From the NCBI RefSeq assembly GCF_028826105.1, contig NZ_JAQGPL010000001.1, forward strand, positions 3,808,501 to 3,872,500: 64,000 nt of DNA, in the 5' to 3' direction. Positions 18,350 through 29,293 of the stretch are shown here, in pieces. How positions within the stretch are numbered: the stretch's first letter is position 1; each line of letters starts with the position of its first letter. Made by a program: the position numbers and the translations under genes. The notes beneath the pieces were generated by a model. It did no database searches. It worked only from the letters and a program-made list of their open reading frames with translations, and was not told the DNA's origin. The DNA comes from Paenibacillus humicola (GTDB lineage: Bacteria; Bacillota; Bacilli; Paenibacillales; Paenibacillaceae).

Positions 18350-19303
18350 TTAGTCCGTCCCCCCGGCCTCCGGGCCGTCCCCGTCGCGGTGCCCGTCCTT
18401 ACCGGACGCTCCGGCCGCCTCTTCGGCCTGAACCAGCTCGGTCCAGCCGCCCAGCTGCTTCGCGCGGCCGTCGCGCATCAGCTTGCCGACCGCGCGCTTG
18501 AACGCCGATTTGCTGATGCCGAACTTCTGCTTAATGATATCGGCCGGCGTTTCGTCGGAATACGGCATTCTGCCGCCTGGCCGCTCTTCCAGAAAGGCCA
18601 GAATCCGGTCGGCATCCTCCACGCGGCCGACTTCCTTCGGAGGAACCATCGACAGGTTGACCCGCCCGTCCTCGCGCACGAACGTTACTCGCGCGCGGGC
18701 GCGCTCGCCCAGCCTTAACGGATGCGAACGCTCGCTTTCCGGAATGAGCCCCATGGCGCCGAAGCCGATCACGCCGCCGTCGATCAGGACAAAGGAACCG
18801 AGCTTCAGCGTTTTGGTCACCCAGCCCTCCACCCAAGTATGGCGCCAGGCTGACGGCACGCGAAAAGCCAGCTTCGCCAGCTGCTCCTCGCTTGCCGTTT
18901 TCGCCACCAGGCGGCCGGCTTTGTCGTGCGCGAGCGTCACGTACACTTCGTCGCCGCGCTGCGGCCGCAGCTCCTTCGCTTCCGGCTGCTCCGACATCGG
19001 CAGCAGCAGCTGGCGGCCGAGCCCCATCTCCAGAAATGCGCCGATGCGCGGGTGAAGATCGGCCACGGCCAGCCGGGCCACATCGCCGAGCGTAATCAGC
19101 GGCTTTTTCATCGTGGCGGCCGGACGGTCTTCCGAATCAAAGTACAGGAACACGTCGACTTCTGCGCCCGGCTTCGGTTTTTTGTCGATGATTTCCGTAT
19201 AATGCATCAGCACTTCCGAGTCGCCGTCGGTCAGGAAAAAGCCGTAGGGCGGCACTTCGCGCGCCACCCTCAGCTTTTGTATCGTCCCCGCAATGAGGCT
19301 CAT
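18350..19303 (-). CDS. cvfB: CvfB/YitL family S1-like RNA-binding protein
   Basis: 317-residue protein with tandem S1-type OB folds and a C-terminal winged helix. Seen: N-terminal domain VPPYGFFLTDGDSEVLMHYTE; second S1-like VYVTLAHDKAGRLVAKT; third S1-like VEGWVTKTLKLGSFVLIDGG; and the C-terminal DEDADRIL-type segment followed by PADIIKQKFGISKSAFKRAVGKL, a wHTH-like end. The tail after residue about 300 is acidic and low-complexity. ATG 19303 overlaps the rsfS stop as ATGA, so the earlier in-frame start is rejected. CvfB in staphylococci is an RNA-binding virulence regulator; the cellular RNA targets here are unknown. In B. subtilis it is not part of this block, so this is a local insertion. 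Confidence 0.9.
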   Translation of the reverse strand: MSLIAGTIQKLRVAREVPPYGFFLTDGDSEVLMHYTEIIDKKPKPGAEVDVFLYFDSEDRPAATMKKPLITLGDVARLAVADLHPRIGAFLEMGLGRQLLLPMSEQPEAKELRPQRGDEVYVTLAHDKAGRLVAKTASEEQLAKLAFRVPSAWRHTWVEGWVTKTLKLGSFVLIDGGVIGFGAMGLIPESERSHPLRLGERARARVTFVREDGRVNLSMVPPKEVGRVEDADRILAFLEERPGGRMPYSDETPADIIKQKFGISKSAFKRAVGKLMRDGRAKQLGGWTELVQAEEAAGASGKDGHRDGDGPEAGGTD

Positions 19304-19647
19304 GCGAACTCCACGACCTTCGCGTCGGACCAAAGCCGCTCCAGGCTGTAATATTCGCGCTCGTCGCGGTGGAACACGTGAACGACGACATCACCGAGAT
19401 CGACCAGCACCCACCTTGCCGAATCCATCCCTTCAACGCCGCGCACGCGCGCTCCGCTTTCTTCCGCCCGCTTGCGAATTTCCGTCGTGATCGCCTGCAC
19501 CTGCGTATCGGAATTACCGTGGCAGATTACAAAATAATCCGCCACCAGCGATACGCCCGTCAGATTGAGCGCCACGATTTGATGCGCTTTTTTGTCCTCC
19601 GCCGCAGCCACCACGAGCTGCATCAGTTCGTCCGCTTTCACCGTCAT
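19300..19647 (-). CDS. rsfS: Ribosomal silencing factor RsfS
   Basis: 115-residue Iojap/RsfS protein that binds ribosomal protein L14 and blocks subunit joining under starvation. Seen: VVAAAEDKKAHQIVALNLTG, the conserved YFVICHGNSDTQVQAI, and GVEGMDSARWVLVDLGDVVVHVF (read in two parts). It overlaps yqeK by 4 bp upstream and cvfB by 4 bp downstream. The SD GGGAGG lies inside yqeK. It is an ordinary member of the conserved block. Confidence 0.96.
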   Translation of the reverse strand: MTVKADELMQLVVAAAEDKKAHQIVALNLTGVSLVADYFVICHGNSDTQVQAITTEIRKRAEESGARVRGVEGMDSARWVLVDLGDVVVHVFHRDEREYYSLERLWSDAKVVEFA

Positions 19648-20219
19648 TGCTCAGCCTCCCGCACCGTTAAAATCAAATCATTGCGCGCCGCCACCGTCAA
19701 TGGATAAATCCTTTTGCCCTGCGCCAGCAAATATGAAATCGTCGAGTCGAACCCGGCGATCAGCGCCTTCTCCAAACTATGCTCGGCTAATTCCCGGATT
19801 TTATGCACCCCGGGAAAATCGCGTCCGGGCTCCATATAGTCGGCCAGGCAGACGATTTTGTCGAGCAGCGTCATGCGCTCCCGTCCCGACGTATGGTAGC
19901 GGATCGCGTCCAGCACCTGATGGTCGGACACGCCGTAATCCCGCTCCGCCACGAACGCGCCGACAGGCGCGTGCCACAGTTCCTTATCATAGTCCAGCAG
20001 ATCGGCGGGCAGTCCCTGCCCGCGGATGATCGTTTCCATCCTCGCCGTCGGCCAATACTTCGCCACATCGTGCAAAATCGCCGCCCGGTCCGCCTTCTCC
20101 GGGTCCCCGCCGAAACGCTCGGCGAGCTTGACCGCCGTCTCCATGACGCCGAGCGTATGCGCCCACCGGCGCTCCGGCATTTCAGCGCGAACCGCTTCCA
20201 TCATCGTGTTACGATTCAT
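19644..20219 (-). CDS. yqeK: YqeK-type HD hydrolase, diadenosine tetraphosphatase
   Basis: 191-residue HD-domain protein. The family hydrolyses Ap4A symmetrically to two ADP. Seen: the metal-binding His in RRWAHTLGVMETA, the HD doublet in AAILHDVAKYW, the later His residues in LWHAPVGAFVAE and DAIRYHTSGRE, and Asp in LADYMEPGRDF. The start ATG 20219 overlaps nadD by 11 bp, with AAGGAA upstream. It links nucleotide stress signals with the ribosome-silencing gene downstream. Confidence 0.95.
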   Translation of the reverse strand: MNRNTMMEAVRAEMPERRWAHTLGVMETAVKLAERFGGDPEKADRAAILHDVAKYWPTARMETIIRGQGLPADLLDYDKELWHAPVGAFVAERDYGVSDHQVLDAIRYHTSGRERMTLLDKIVCLADYMEPGRDFPGVHKIRELAEHSLEKALIAGFDSTISYLLAQGKRIYPLTVAARNDLILTVREAEQ

Positions 20220-20799
20220 ACAGACCGTTCCTTTTTATAAACGAATACACTTTCTCGGGCACGAGGAAACGAATCGACCGTCCTTCGGCGCAGCGCTTCC
20301 GTATATCCGTTGACGATATGCCGATTTGCGGCATTTGCGCGATGCGCAGCTTTCCGCTAATAAAAGCAGGCAGCCTGTCCTTGTCGATGGATTCTCCCGG
20401 CCGTTCGACCCCGATAAAATCGACGACGTCCGCCAGCTCCTCGATCCGGTGCCATTTCGGCAGATCATTGACACGGTCGGAGCCGATGATATAGCTGAAC
20501 GTTCTGCCCGGGTACAGCTCTTGAAGCGACCGCACCGTATCGATCGAATAGCTCGTGCCGCCGCGCTCCAGCTCGATATCCATCGCCCGGAAATGCGGCT
20601 GAAAATCGATGGCGCGGTATACCATTTCGAGCCGGAATCCGCCGTCCGCCTCGGGCTCGCCAGCCTTAAGCGGCGGCTTGCAGGACGGGACGAACCATAT
20701 CTCGTCCAGCCCGCATGTCTCGCGCGCCGTCTCGGCAGCAAGCAAATGGCCGAAATGAATCGGGTCGAACGTGCCGCCCATTATGCCGACTTTTAACAC
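20209..20799 (-). CDS. nadD: Nicotinate-mononucleotide adenylyltransferase
   Basis: 196-residue nucleotidyltransferase that makes nicotinic acid adenine dinucleotide in NAD biosynthesis. Seen: GIMGGTFDPIHFGHLLAAE with the HxGH-type motif, the ISSTDIRKR motif near the C-terminus, and the central IIGSDRVNDLPKW. The start is GTG at 20799, with GGGGAGG and AAAAGG upstream; no closer ATG is in frame. It is followed directly by yqeK. Confidence 0.96.
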   Translation of the reverse strand: MLKVGIMGGTFDPIHFGHLLAAETARETCGLDEIWFVPSCKPPLKAGEPEADGGFRLEMVYRAIDFQPHFRAMDIELERGGTSYSIDTVRSLQELYPGRTFSYIIGSDRVNDLPKWHRIEELADVVDFIGVERPGESIDKDRLPAFISGKLRIAQMPQIGISSTDIRKRCAEGRSIRFLVPEKVYSFIKRNGLYES

Positions 20800-20873
20800 C
20801 GTAACCTTTTCCTCCCCGCAGCAGCACGTGCGGATACTCCGCCCGACAACCGCCGATATCGAGACGCGGCCGC

Positions 20874-21164
20874 CTATGGCAGCTCAATCGTCTTATGATC
20901 CTTCGATTCCTTGTAGAGCACGATCGTCTTGCCGATCACTTGGACGAGCTCGGCGCCCGCTTCCGCCGCGACCCATTCCCCGATCTCCTTCGGGTCGTCC
21001 AGGCAGTTGTTCAGCACCGAAACCTTCAGCAGCTCCCGCTTTTCGATCGCTTCCTGCACATGGCGGACGAGATGCTCGTTCGCGCCTCCTTTGCCCACCT
21101 GAAATACCGGTGTCAAATGGTGCGCGAGCGCCCGCAGATGTCGTTTTTGCTTCCCTGTCAGCAT
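20874..21164 (-). CDS. yhbY: YhbY/YqeI CRM-domain RNA-binding protein
   Basis: 96-residue protein with a single CRM domain, associated with pre-50S ribosomal particles in characterised relatives. Seen: LTGKQKRHLRALAHHLTPVF and the GKGGANEHLV loop, then ELLKVSVLNN and VIGKTIVLYK. The frame is open 38 codons further up, but that part overlaps the end of aroE and is not family-like. ATG 21164 has AAGGAA upstream. Confidence 0.95.
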   Translation of the reverse strand: MLTGKQKRHLRALAHHLTPVFQVGKGGANEHLVRHVQEAIEKRELLKVSVLNNCLDDPKEIGEWVAAEAGAELVQVIGKTIVLYKESKDHKTIELP

Positions 21165-21192
21165 CGTATTGTTCGTTCCTTCGTCGTCAATT

Positions 21193-22092
21193 TTAACGTT
21201 CGCGTCCGAGCGCCTCCAGCACCGTCTCGCGCATTGCCGCCACCGGGGCGGGCACACCTGTCCAGTACTCGAATGCATATGCGCCCTGGTAAATAAACAT
21301 GCCCAGCCCGCCGTGAATGCGGCAGCCCCGATCCTCCGCCGAGGACAGAAAACGGGTCGTCAGCGGATTGTATATCAAATCGCTCGCGACCGTGCCGGGC
21401 TTCAGCCACGACGGGTCGAACGGAACCTCGTCCACGTTCGGATGCATGCCCGCCGGCGTCGTATTGATCACGATGTCGGCTTCCGCGCAGGCGTCCCGCA
21501 GCCGGTCCCAGCCGATCGCGCGAAGGTCGGCGCTTCCTTTAAACGCTTCAGCCAGCGCCTGGGCGCGTTCCGGCGTCCGGTTCACGATCGTGATCCGCCC
21601 TGGCGATTCTTTGCACAGCGCGTAGAGGATCCCGCGCGTCGCCCCGCCGGCGCCGACGATCAGCACATGCTTGCCGGCGAGCTCCGGCTCCGCTTCTTCC
21701 TTGAGCGACCGGACATAGCCGATGCCGTCCGTGTTAAAGCCGATCAGCCTTCCGTCTTCGTTCACAATCGTATTGACGGCGCCGATCGCTTCCGCACTTT
21801 CGTCGATTTCGTCCAGAAACGGCATGATGTCCAGCTTGTGCGGAATCGTCACGTTGACGCCGCGGATGCCCATGGCCCTCACGCCGGCGGCAAAGTCGCC
21901 GAGCCGCTCCTTCATTATATGAAAGGCGATATACATTCCGTTCACGCCCGTTTCTTGAAAAGCCCGGTTCAGCATAACCGGCGATTTGGAATGGCGGACC
22001 GGATCGCCGATGACGCAGTACAGCGTCGTATGACTGTCGACCGCCCATGCGGTGCCGGCCTGTGCCGCCGCCCCGCCGCTCGTCGTCCCCAT
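21193..22092 (-). CDS. aroE: Shikimate dehydrogenase
   Basis: 299-residue NADP-dependent enzyme of the shikimate pathway, which reduces 3-dehydroshikimate. Seen: the substrate site VRHSKSPVMLNRAFQE and VTIPHKLDIMPF (catalytic Lys), the cofactor motif VGAGGATRGILYAL with NRTPERA, and the C-terminal GGLGMFIYQGAYAFEYWTG. The N-terminus carries about 20 extra residues before LYCVIGDP. ATG 22092 follows GGGAGAG at about ten bases. The gene sits between yqeH and yhbY as in B. subtilis. Confidence 0.96.
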   Translation of the reverse strand: MGTTSGGAAAQAGTAWAVDSHTTLYCVIGDPVRHSKSPVMLNRAFQETGVNGMYIAFHIMKERLGDFAAGVRAMGIRGVNVTIPHKLDIMPFLDEIDESAEAIGAVNTIVNEDGRLIGFNTDGIGYVRSLKEEAEPELAGKHVLIVGAGGATRGILYALCKESPGRITIVNRTPERAQALAEAFKGSADLRAIGWDRLRDACAEADIVINTTPAGMHPNVDEVPFDPSWLKPGTVASDLIYNPLTTRFLSSAEDRGCRIHGGLGMFIYQGAYAFEYWTGVPAPVAAMRETVLEALGRER

Positions 22093-22167
22093 GAAACGTT
22101 CACTCTCCCAACATGCAGACCTTTAAGCCGTTTTTCGTTCCGAGCGTAAAGCTGCCGCCTGCCGCGG

Positions 22168-23289
22168 TTAAATCAGCGCATCCCGCAGCAGCACCCGGAC
22201 GCCCTTCGGTGCAAAAACGTCGATCAGCGCGCCTTCGCCGCCGTTGACGTGCACCCAGCCGAGGCCAGAAATAAACACATCGTTGTCGCCGCCGCGCTTC
22301 ACCGTCAGCCGGTGGCGCGTCCATTCCGGCATATCCGCCAGCTGCTCACGGCTCGGCGGGGCGAGCATTTCGCCGCGGTGCTCGGCGTACAGCTCGTCCG
22401 CCCGCTCCAGCTTCGTCCGATGAACGGAAAGCGCGTTCGAGATATACAGCGTAAACGACTGCCGCGCGCCTTCCACAAAATCGATCCGGGCCAGCGCACC
22501 GATGAACAGCGTCTGCCGGTCGTTCAGCTGATAGACGAGCTGTTTGACCGGCTTGTCCGGAAGCAGCGCCTGCAGCACGCCGCGCGGGACGATTTCCGTC
22601 ATCCGGTGGGCATAGACAATGCCCGGCGTATCGATGATATCGTTACCGTCGTCCAGCGGGATGTGTACCGCATCCAGCGTCGTTCCCGGGTATCGGGACG
22701 TCGTCAGCTCGCGTCCAAGGTCGCTGTAATCGCGGATCAGCTTATTGATCAGCGTCGATTTCCCGACATTTGTCGCGCCGACGACATACACGTCGCGGCG
22801 GCCGCGGTGCCTGCCAAGCGCTTCGATCACGTGCTCGAAGCCGAAGCCCCGCTTGGCGCTGCACAGGACGATGTCGACGGTCCGCAGTCCCTGCGCCTTC
22901 GCCTGCTTCTGCACCCAGTTGCGAAGGCGGTTCAGGTTGATTCCTTTTGGCAGCAGATCGATTTTGTTCGCGACGAGCAGTACGGGATTGCTGCCGACAA
23001 ACCGCTGCAGGCCGGAAATCAGACTGCCTTCGAAGTCGAAAATATCGACGATATGTACGACAAGGCTGTCCGTAGCGGCGATGCCGCCCAGCAGCCTGAG
23101 AAAGTCGTCCTGGTCGACGGCGACCGAGGACGCTTCGTTGTAGTTTTTGATGCGGAAGCACCGCTGGCAAATCGCCGGCTCCCGCTCCAGCGCCGCGGCC
23201 GGCACAAAGCCGGGCTTGTCCGTATCTGCGGTTTGCAGCCGGACGCCGCAGCCGGCGCAAGCTCCCTGCTCATGAATCGGTTTCGTCAA
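22168..23289 (-). CDS. yqeH: YqeH circularly permuted GTPase
   Basis: 373-residue GTPase for 30S ribosome assembly. Seen: an N-terminal zinc finger (CAGCG then CQRCF); the permuted G-motif order with VANKIDLLPKG (G4) and CSAKRGFG (G5) before the Walker A GATNVGKSTLINKL (G1); then DTPGIV (G3); and a C-terminal RNA-binding region. The longest frame begins at a TTG at 23313, but a second TTG at 23289 lies ten bases after GAGGAGG and overlaps the yqeG stop as TTGA. That start gives the expected length and is preferred. It is an essential-type housekeeping gene. Confidence 0.95.
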   Translation of the reverse strand: MTKPIHEQGACAGCGVRLQTADTDKPGFVPAAALEREPAICQRCFRIKNYNEASSVAVDQDDFLRLLGGIAATDSLVVHIVDIFDFEGSLISGLQRFVGSNPVLLVANKIDLLPKGINLNRLRNWVQKQAKAQGLRTVDIVLCSAKRGFGFEHVIEALGRHRGRRDVYVVGATNVGKSTLINKLIRDYSDLGRELTTSRYPGTTLDAVHIPLDDGNDIIDTPGIVYAHRMTEIVPRGVLQALLPDKPVKQLVYQLNDRQTLFIGALARIDFVEGARQSFTLYISNALSVHRTKLERADELYAEHRGEMLAPPSREQLADMPEWTRHRLTVKRGGDNDVFISGLGWVHVNGGEGALIDVFAPKGVRVLLRDALI

Positions 23290-23813
23290 GAATGGCGTTC
23301 CTCCTCGGGCCAAAGCCCTTTTTTGCGCAGGCGGGAGAGCGCGACCCGCTCGATCATCCGGTTAAAGCGCGTCGTAAAGCCTTCATCGCCCGGCGCGATC
23401 GGATTGACGAGAATCGTGAACAGCCCCATCCGCCGTCCGCCGAGCACGTCGGTCATGAGCTGGTCGCCGATGACCGCCGTCTCTTCCGCCGGAAGCGCCA
23501 GCTCCTTCAGCGCCTTGAGGAACGCTTTACCTGCGGGCTTGCGAGCGGCATGCACGTAGCGGATATGGAGCGGCTCGGCAAACCTCGAGACGCGCGTCAG
23601 GTTGTTGTTCGATACGATCACGACGCGAAAGCCGTGGTCGCGCACGACGTCCAGCCATTTCACGAGCTGCGGCGTCGCGAGCGGCACTTTGGCGCCGACA
23701 AGCGTATTGTCGAGATCGGTAATGATGCCTCTCAGCCCTTTTTTCTGCAAAGCCTGCAAATCGATATCGTAAATGGTATTGACGCGCATATGCGGCAACA
23801 TCCGTTCAAACAT
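23286..23813 (-). CDS. yqeG: YqeG family HAD-IIIA phosphatase
   Basis: 175-residue HAD-superfamily protein. Seen: motif I ITDLDNTLVG with the nucleophile Asp, motif II VVIVSNNN, motif III Lys in RKPAGKAFLKAL, and motif IV VIGDQLMTDVLGGRRMG. ATG 23813 (MFERMLPHMRV) follows GGGGAG; an earlier in-frame ATG at 23858 lies inside the promoter region and is rejected. It is the first gene of the long ribosome/NAD/shikimate operon that runs to at least yqeK, rsfS and cvfB. The physiological substrate is unknown. Confidence 0.94.
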   Translation of the reverse strand: MFERMLPHMRVNTIYDIDLQALQKKGLRGIITDLDNTLVGAKVPLATPQLVKWLDVVRDHGFRVVIVSNNNLTRVSRFAEPLHIRYVHAARKPAGKAFLKALKELALPAEETAVIGDQLMTDVLGGRRMGLFTILVNPIAPGDEGFTTRFNRMIERVALSRLRKKGLWPEEERHS

Positions 23814-23846
23814 GCCTTTGTCTCCCCTGCGTTCACTATCACCGAA

Positions 23847-23875
23847 ACTATACCACACAAAGGGCGTTTGTTCAA
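23847..23875 (-). promoter_or_regulatory. SigA-type promoter of the yqeG operon
   Basis: TTGAAC (23870-23875), a 17-bp spacer and TATAGT (23847-23852) lie on the minus strand, 34 bp before the yqeG start. The next 5' sequence is the 62-bp repeat array. Confidence 0.7.
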
Positions 23876-23880
23876 AGATG

Positions 23881-24059
23881 CCCCCTAAATCCCCCGGAGG
23901 GGGGACCCCAGGGCCCCGGCCCTCTGGACACCTCTTTTATTGCCCCCTAAATCCCCCGGAGGGGGACCCCGAGGGCCCCGGCCCTCTGGACATCTCCTTT
24001 TTTGTCCCCTAAGTCCCCCGGAGGGGGACCCAGAGGGCCCCGGCCCTCTGGACACCCGG
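23881..24059. repeat. Three tandem 62-bp GC-rich hairpin repeats
   Basis: Three near-identical copies start at 23881, 23943 and about 24005, in exact 62-bp register. Each contains two dyads: TCCCCCGGAGGGGGA, and AGGGCC-CC-GGCCCT, which lengthens to a 9-bp stem (CAGAGGGCC/GGCCCTCTG) in copy 3. Copies 1 and 2 end in a T-rich stretch. No convincing gene lies within. The remaining 24060-24257 shows a GTCCCCGCTGGGGAC dyad and no gene that I recognise. Confidence 0.92.
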
Positions 24060-24257
24060 ATATTGGCGTTCCTTCTACTCGGCCGTCGTTGAAATGTCTG
24101 AGAGCTCCCCTCGCTTGTCGTCCGCATTCGCGGACACGCTTTACGTTTGACGTTCTTTCCTCGCTGTTTGCCTTGATGTCCCCGCTGGGGACTCTTGAGG
24201 GCTTTCTTCCTTTTACATTATTTTTTAACAGTTTGCCCGATATTTACGCGGATACGC

Positions 24258-24297
24258 TTAAAAAGCCCGGGGGCGCCTAAGGCGCCCGGCCGGGCTG
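24258..24297 (-). terminator. Intrinsic terminator of the transglutaminase operon
   Basis: On the minus strand AGCCCGGCCGGGCGCC pairs with GGCGCCCCCGGGCT around a TTA loop, followed by TTTTAAG. It lies eight bases after the transglutaminase stop. Confidence 0.88.
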
Positions 24298-24305
24298 AAA
24301 CCGTG

Positions 24306-26536
<2,231 letters not shown>

Positions 26537-26540
<4 letters not shown>

Positions 26541-27796
26541 CGGGCACTTCCTCCTTCAAGCGTATCCGGCAGCTCCCGCAGCGATTCGATCGCATGAACG
26601 GAAAAGCCCCCTTTCGCCAGCAGGCGCAGCCATTCGGAAGCGCCGCGCTCCATGCCGCCCCCCGCGCTGTAGGCCGTAATGCCTTTCAAATATATGAGGA
26701 CCGGAACGGCGCCTCTTCGTCCGAGCCATTCCATGGCTTTTACCGTTTCCTCGCCCTTCTCCGGGGTGACCAGCACGACGATGGAGCCGGGAGGGACGAG
26801 CGACTCGCCCTGCCGGAGCGCCCTGTAAAGCGGCGCGCTGCCGTCCGCCTGCACGCGGACAAGATGGTTCATGACGAGCTGCCGCTGGGCGGAGGTCGGC
26901 TGCGGGTCGAAGCCTTGGAGCGCTTCCCCGACCGACAAAAGGCCCATTGCCGCCGAACGGCGGAAGCCGAAATCCATCAAGGAGGCGACGGTCGAAACCG
27001 CCAGCTCGAACTGCTCGCTCCGCTCGTACCCGCCTGAGTAGCGGTCGAGCATAATGACCGTGCGCGGCAGCGATTCGTGTTCGAATTCCTTCGATTTCCA
27101 CTGGCCGGTCTTGGCCGTGGCGTTCCAATGGATGCGCGACAGCTTGTCGCCGTAAATATATTCGCGAACGCCGTTGATCTGCGTCGTCTCCTTCGCCGAC
27201 AGGCGCGAGGCGGACGTGGAATACGGGCCTTTCGCTCCCCGCCTTAAAATCTGCCATTGCCGGATCGCCACCATACGCGGATAAACGCTGAAAGGCGCCG
27301 GCGATTCAAAGGTGCCCGTATGCTCGAACAGCCCGAAAATATCCCGCGTCGAGCATTCCGTCTTTGCAAAGCGATAGACGCCTCGTTCCAATGGGGGGGT
27401 CGTATAGACGATTTCGCCGCTGCGCCTATAGCTCGGGACGAACGAAGCCTCGAACGGAACCGGCTCCCCGTCCTGGCGGATCAGCCGGTCGCGGACAAGC
27501 ACATACGGGATCGGCCAGACGCCGGGAATTTGCACGAAAACCTGCACGTCGACGCGCGCGCCGGCCGTCAGCGTCTGCTCCAACGTCGCGCCGCCCACCC
27601 CCGCCAGCCGCCTGCTCCCGGTTACGCTGCCGATGCCGCTCCAGCGGCCGAGCACCAAATACACAAGCAGCACGTTAAAAATGCAAAACAGCATCAATGC
27701 CGTTTTTCCGCCCTGAAACAGCAGAAAAAGAAGGGAAACGGCGTAAACCAAGCCGATGATTCGCCATCTCGTCATGGCCGTAATTGCCGTAAACAT
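26537..27796 (-). CDS. DUF58 domain membrane protein
   Basis: 419-residue protein with two N-terminal membrane helices (IGLVYAVSLLFLLFQGG, then ALMLFCIFNVLLVYLVLG), a beta-rich middle (VYRFAKTECSTRDIFGLFEH), and the DUF58 core GDKLSRIHWNATAKTGQWKSK (read in two parts). A von Willebrand A-like region follows with VIMLDRYSG. ATG 27796 lies five bases behind the MoxR stop; a second in-frame methionine at 27775 is possible. DUF58 proteins are partners of MoxR AAA+ ATPases. The operon MoxR-DUF58-transglutaminase suggests one envelope-associated assembly or processing system. Confidence 0.9.
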
Positions 27797-27801
27797 GGCG
27801 C

Positions 27802-28758
27802 TTATCGCTCCATCCGGACCGGAACGCTTGTCGCGCGGACGACGGAGTCGACAACTTCCTCCGGCGTCAGGCCGTTCATGCGCGCTTCCGTCTGCAGCAT
27901 GATCCGGTGGGAAAGAACGGCCGGCGCGAGCGCTTTAATATCGTCGGGGATGACGTAATCCCGCTCCTGCAGGAAGGCGTTCGCCTTCGCCGCCGACATG
28001 AGGGAAATGGCGGCCCGGGGGCTTGCGCCGAGCAGGACGCCGCCGTGTTCGCGGGTGCCGCGGATAATCCGGATCAAATAATCGGCGATCGCTTCATCCG
28101 TATGCACGAGGCGGACGGCCTCCATCATCTGCGCGATTTGCTGAATATCGGCAACGGGCTCAAGCTGCTCCGCCGGCGACATGGAATGGGGGGAGAGCAC
28201 CATCTGGCGTTCGGTCGCGGCATCCGGGTAGCCGAGCGAAAGCTTCATCATAAACCGGTCGAGCTGCGCCTCCGGCAGGGTATACGTGCCTTCGAATTCG
28301 ATCGGGTTCTGGGTGGCGATGAGCACGAACGGCTGCGGCAGCGCGTACGTCTCGCTGTCCATCGTCACATGCCGCTCCTCCATCGCTTCCAGCAGCGCAG
28401 ACTGCGTCTTCGTCGTCGCCCGGTTGATCTCGTCCACGAGCAGCAGATTCGCCATGACGGGACCCGGCCGAAAAATAAAAGCTTCAACCTTGGGATGATA
28501 AATGGAAACGCCTGTTATATCGGTAGGAAGCAGGTCCGGGTTGCATTGAATGCGGCGGAAACGGCCGCCGATCGTGCGGGCAAGCGCCTTCACAAGCTGG
28601 GTTTTGCCGGTGCCGGGAACGTCCTCGAGCAGAATATGGCCGCCTGCAAGGAGCGCTGTCAAAAAACGTTCGATTTCGGCATTTTTCCCCAGGATACAGC
28701 TCTCCAGATTGCGGCGAATCGCTCGGCTTAAAGAGTATTCTGCGCTGCGGTTGTCCAT
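27802..28758 (-). CDS. MoxR-type AAA+ ATPase
   Basis: 318-residue AAA+ protein. Seen: Walker A LEDVPGTGKTQLVKAL, Walker B LLLVDEINRATTKTQSALLE, sensor 1 VLIATQNPIEFEGTYTLPEA (read in order), and the MoxR-typical RFMMKLSLGYPD and GASPRAAISLM. The frame is open 39 codons further upstream, but ATG 28758 (MDNRSAEYSL) is preceded by GGGAGG at eight bases. It is the first gene of the operon with DUF58 and transglutaminase genes. MoxR proteins act as chaperone-like factors in maturing protein complexes; the client here is unknown. Confidence 0.93.
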   Translation of the reverse strand: MDNRSAEYSLSRAIRRNLESCILGKNAEIERFLTALLAGGHILLEDVPGTGKTQLVKALARTIGGRFRRIQCNPDLLPTDITGVSIYHPKVEAFIFRPGPVMANLLLVDEINRATTKTQSALLEAMEERHVTMDSETYALPQPFVLIATQNPIEFEGTYTLPEAQLDRFMMKLSLGYPDAATERQMVLSPHSMSPAEQLEPVADIQQIAQMMEAVRLVHTDEAIADYLIRIIRGTREHGGVLLGASPRAAISLMSAAKANAFLQERDYVIPDDIKALAPAVLSHRIMLQTEARMNGLTPEEVVDSVVRATSVPVRMER

Positions 28759-28852
28759 CGTTAAACCCTCCCGGATGATGAGATAAATGGATATAGTTCT
28801 GGATTCTATTATTTTACAAAATAGTCGCAGCCGCGTACAACCGTAAATCCGA

Positions 28853-28890
28853 CAAAAAAAATTGGAGAATCCCACAGGGAAGCTCCAATT
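28853..28890 (-). terminator. Terminator of the spoVA cluster (symmetrical)
   Basis: On the minus strand GGAGCTTCCC pairs with GGGATTCTCC, with a two-base mismatch, followed by AATTTTTTTT. The flanking AAATTGGAG/CTCCAATTT symmetry means it could also work in the other direction. Confidence 0.75.
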
Positions 28891-28923
28891 TTACGCGAAT
28901 GTAAGCCTTTCGTTTCCAGTCCT

Positions 28924-29274
28924 TCAGCCTTTCGGCCGGACGACCAGCGCCGCCAGAAAGGAGAAAATGATCGCCGCCGATATGCCGGCGCTCGTCAAGT
29001 CGAAGATACCGGTCAGCACCCCGACCCAGCCGTCCCGGTGCATTTCCGTAATCGCTCCGTGCACGAGCGCGTTGCCGAAGCTGGTAATCGGCACGGTCGC
29101 GCCCGCACCCGCAAAGTCGACGAGCGGATCGTACCAGCCGATCCCGTCGACCACCGCTCCGGCCACGACCAGCGTCGCCATCGTATGCGCCGGCGTCAGC
29201 TTCGCCACATCGAACATAAGCTGGCCGATGACGCAGATGGCGCCGCCAACCAGAAACGCCCATAAGTACACCAT
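28924..29274 (-). CDS. spoVAE: Stage V sporulation protein AE (SpoVAEb type)
   Basis: 116-residue membrane protein of the SpoVA channel that moves dipicolinic acid into the forespore and releases it in germination. Seen: four hydrophobic helices with YLWAFLVGGAICVIGQLMFD, GATVPITSFGNALVHGAI and GISAAIIFSFLAALVV. A GTG at 29283 is in frame, but ATG 29274 lies eight bases behind AAAGGAG and is preferred. It is the last gene of a three-gene cluster ending at a terminator. It resembles SpoVAC in sequence, as expected for this pair. Confidence 0.95.
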   Translation of the reverse strand: MVYLWAFLVGGAICVIGQLMFDVAKLTPAHTMATLVVAGAVVDGIGWYDPLVDFAGAGATVPITSFGNALVHGAITEMHRDGWVGVLTGIFDLTSAGISAAIIFSFLAALVVRPKG

Positions 29275-29293
29275 ATTTTCCACTCCTTTCGGT

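Noticed and set aside
23881..24059. 62-bp repeats considered as a CRISPR array
   Set aside because: There are no unique spacers between the copies; the whole 62-bp unit repeats, and no cas gene is present.
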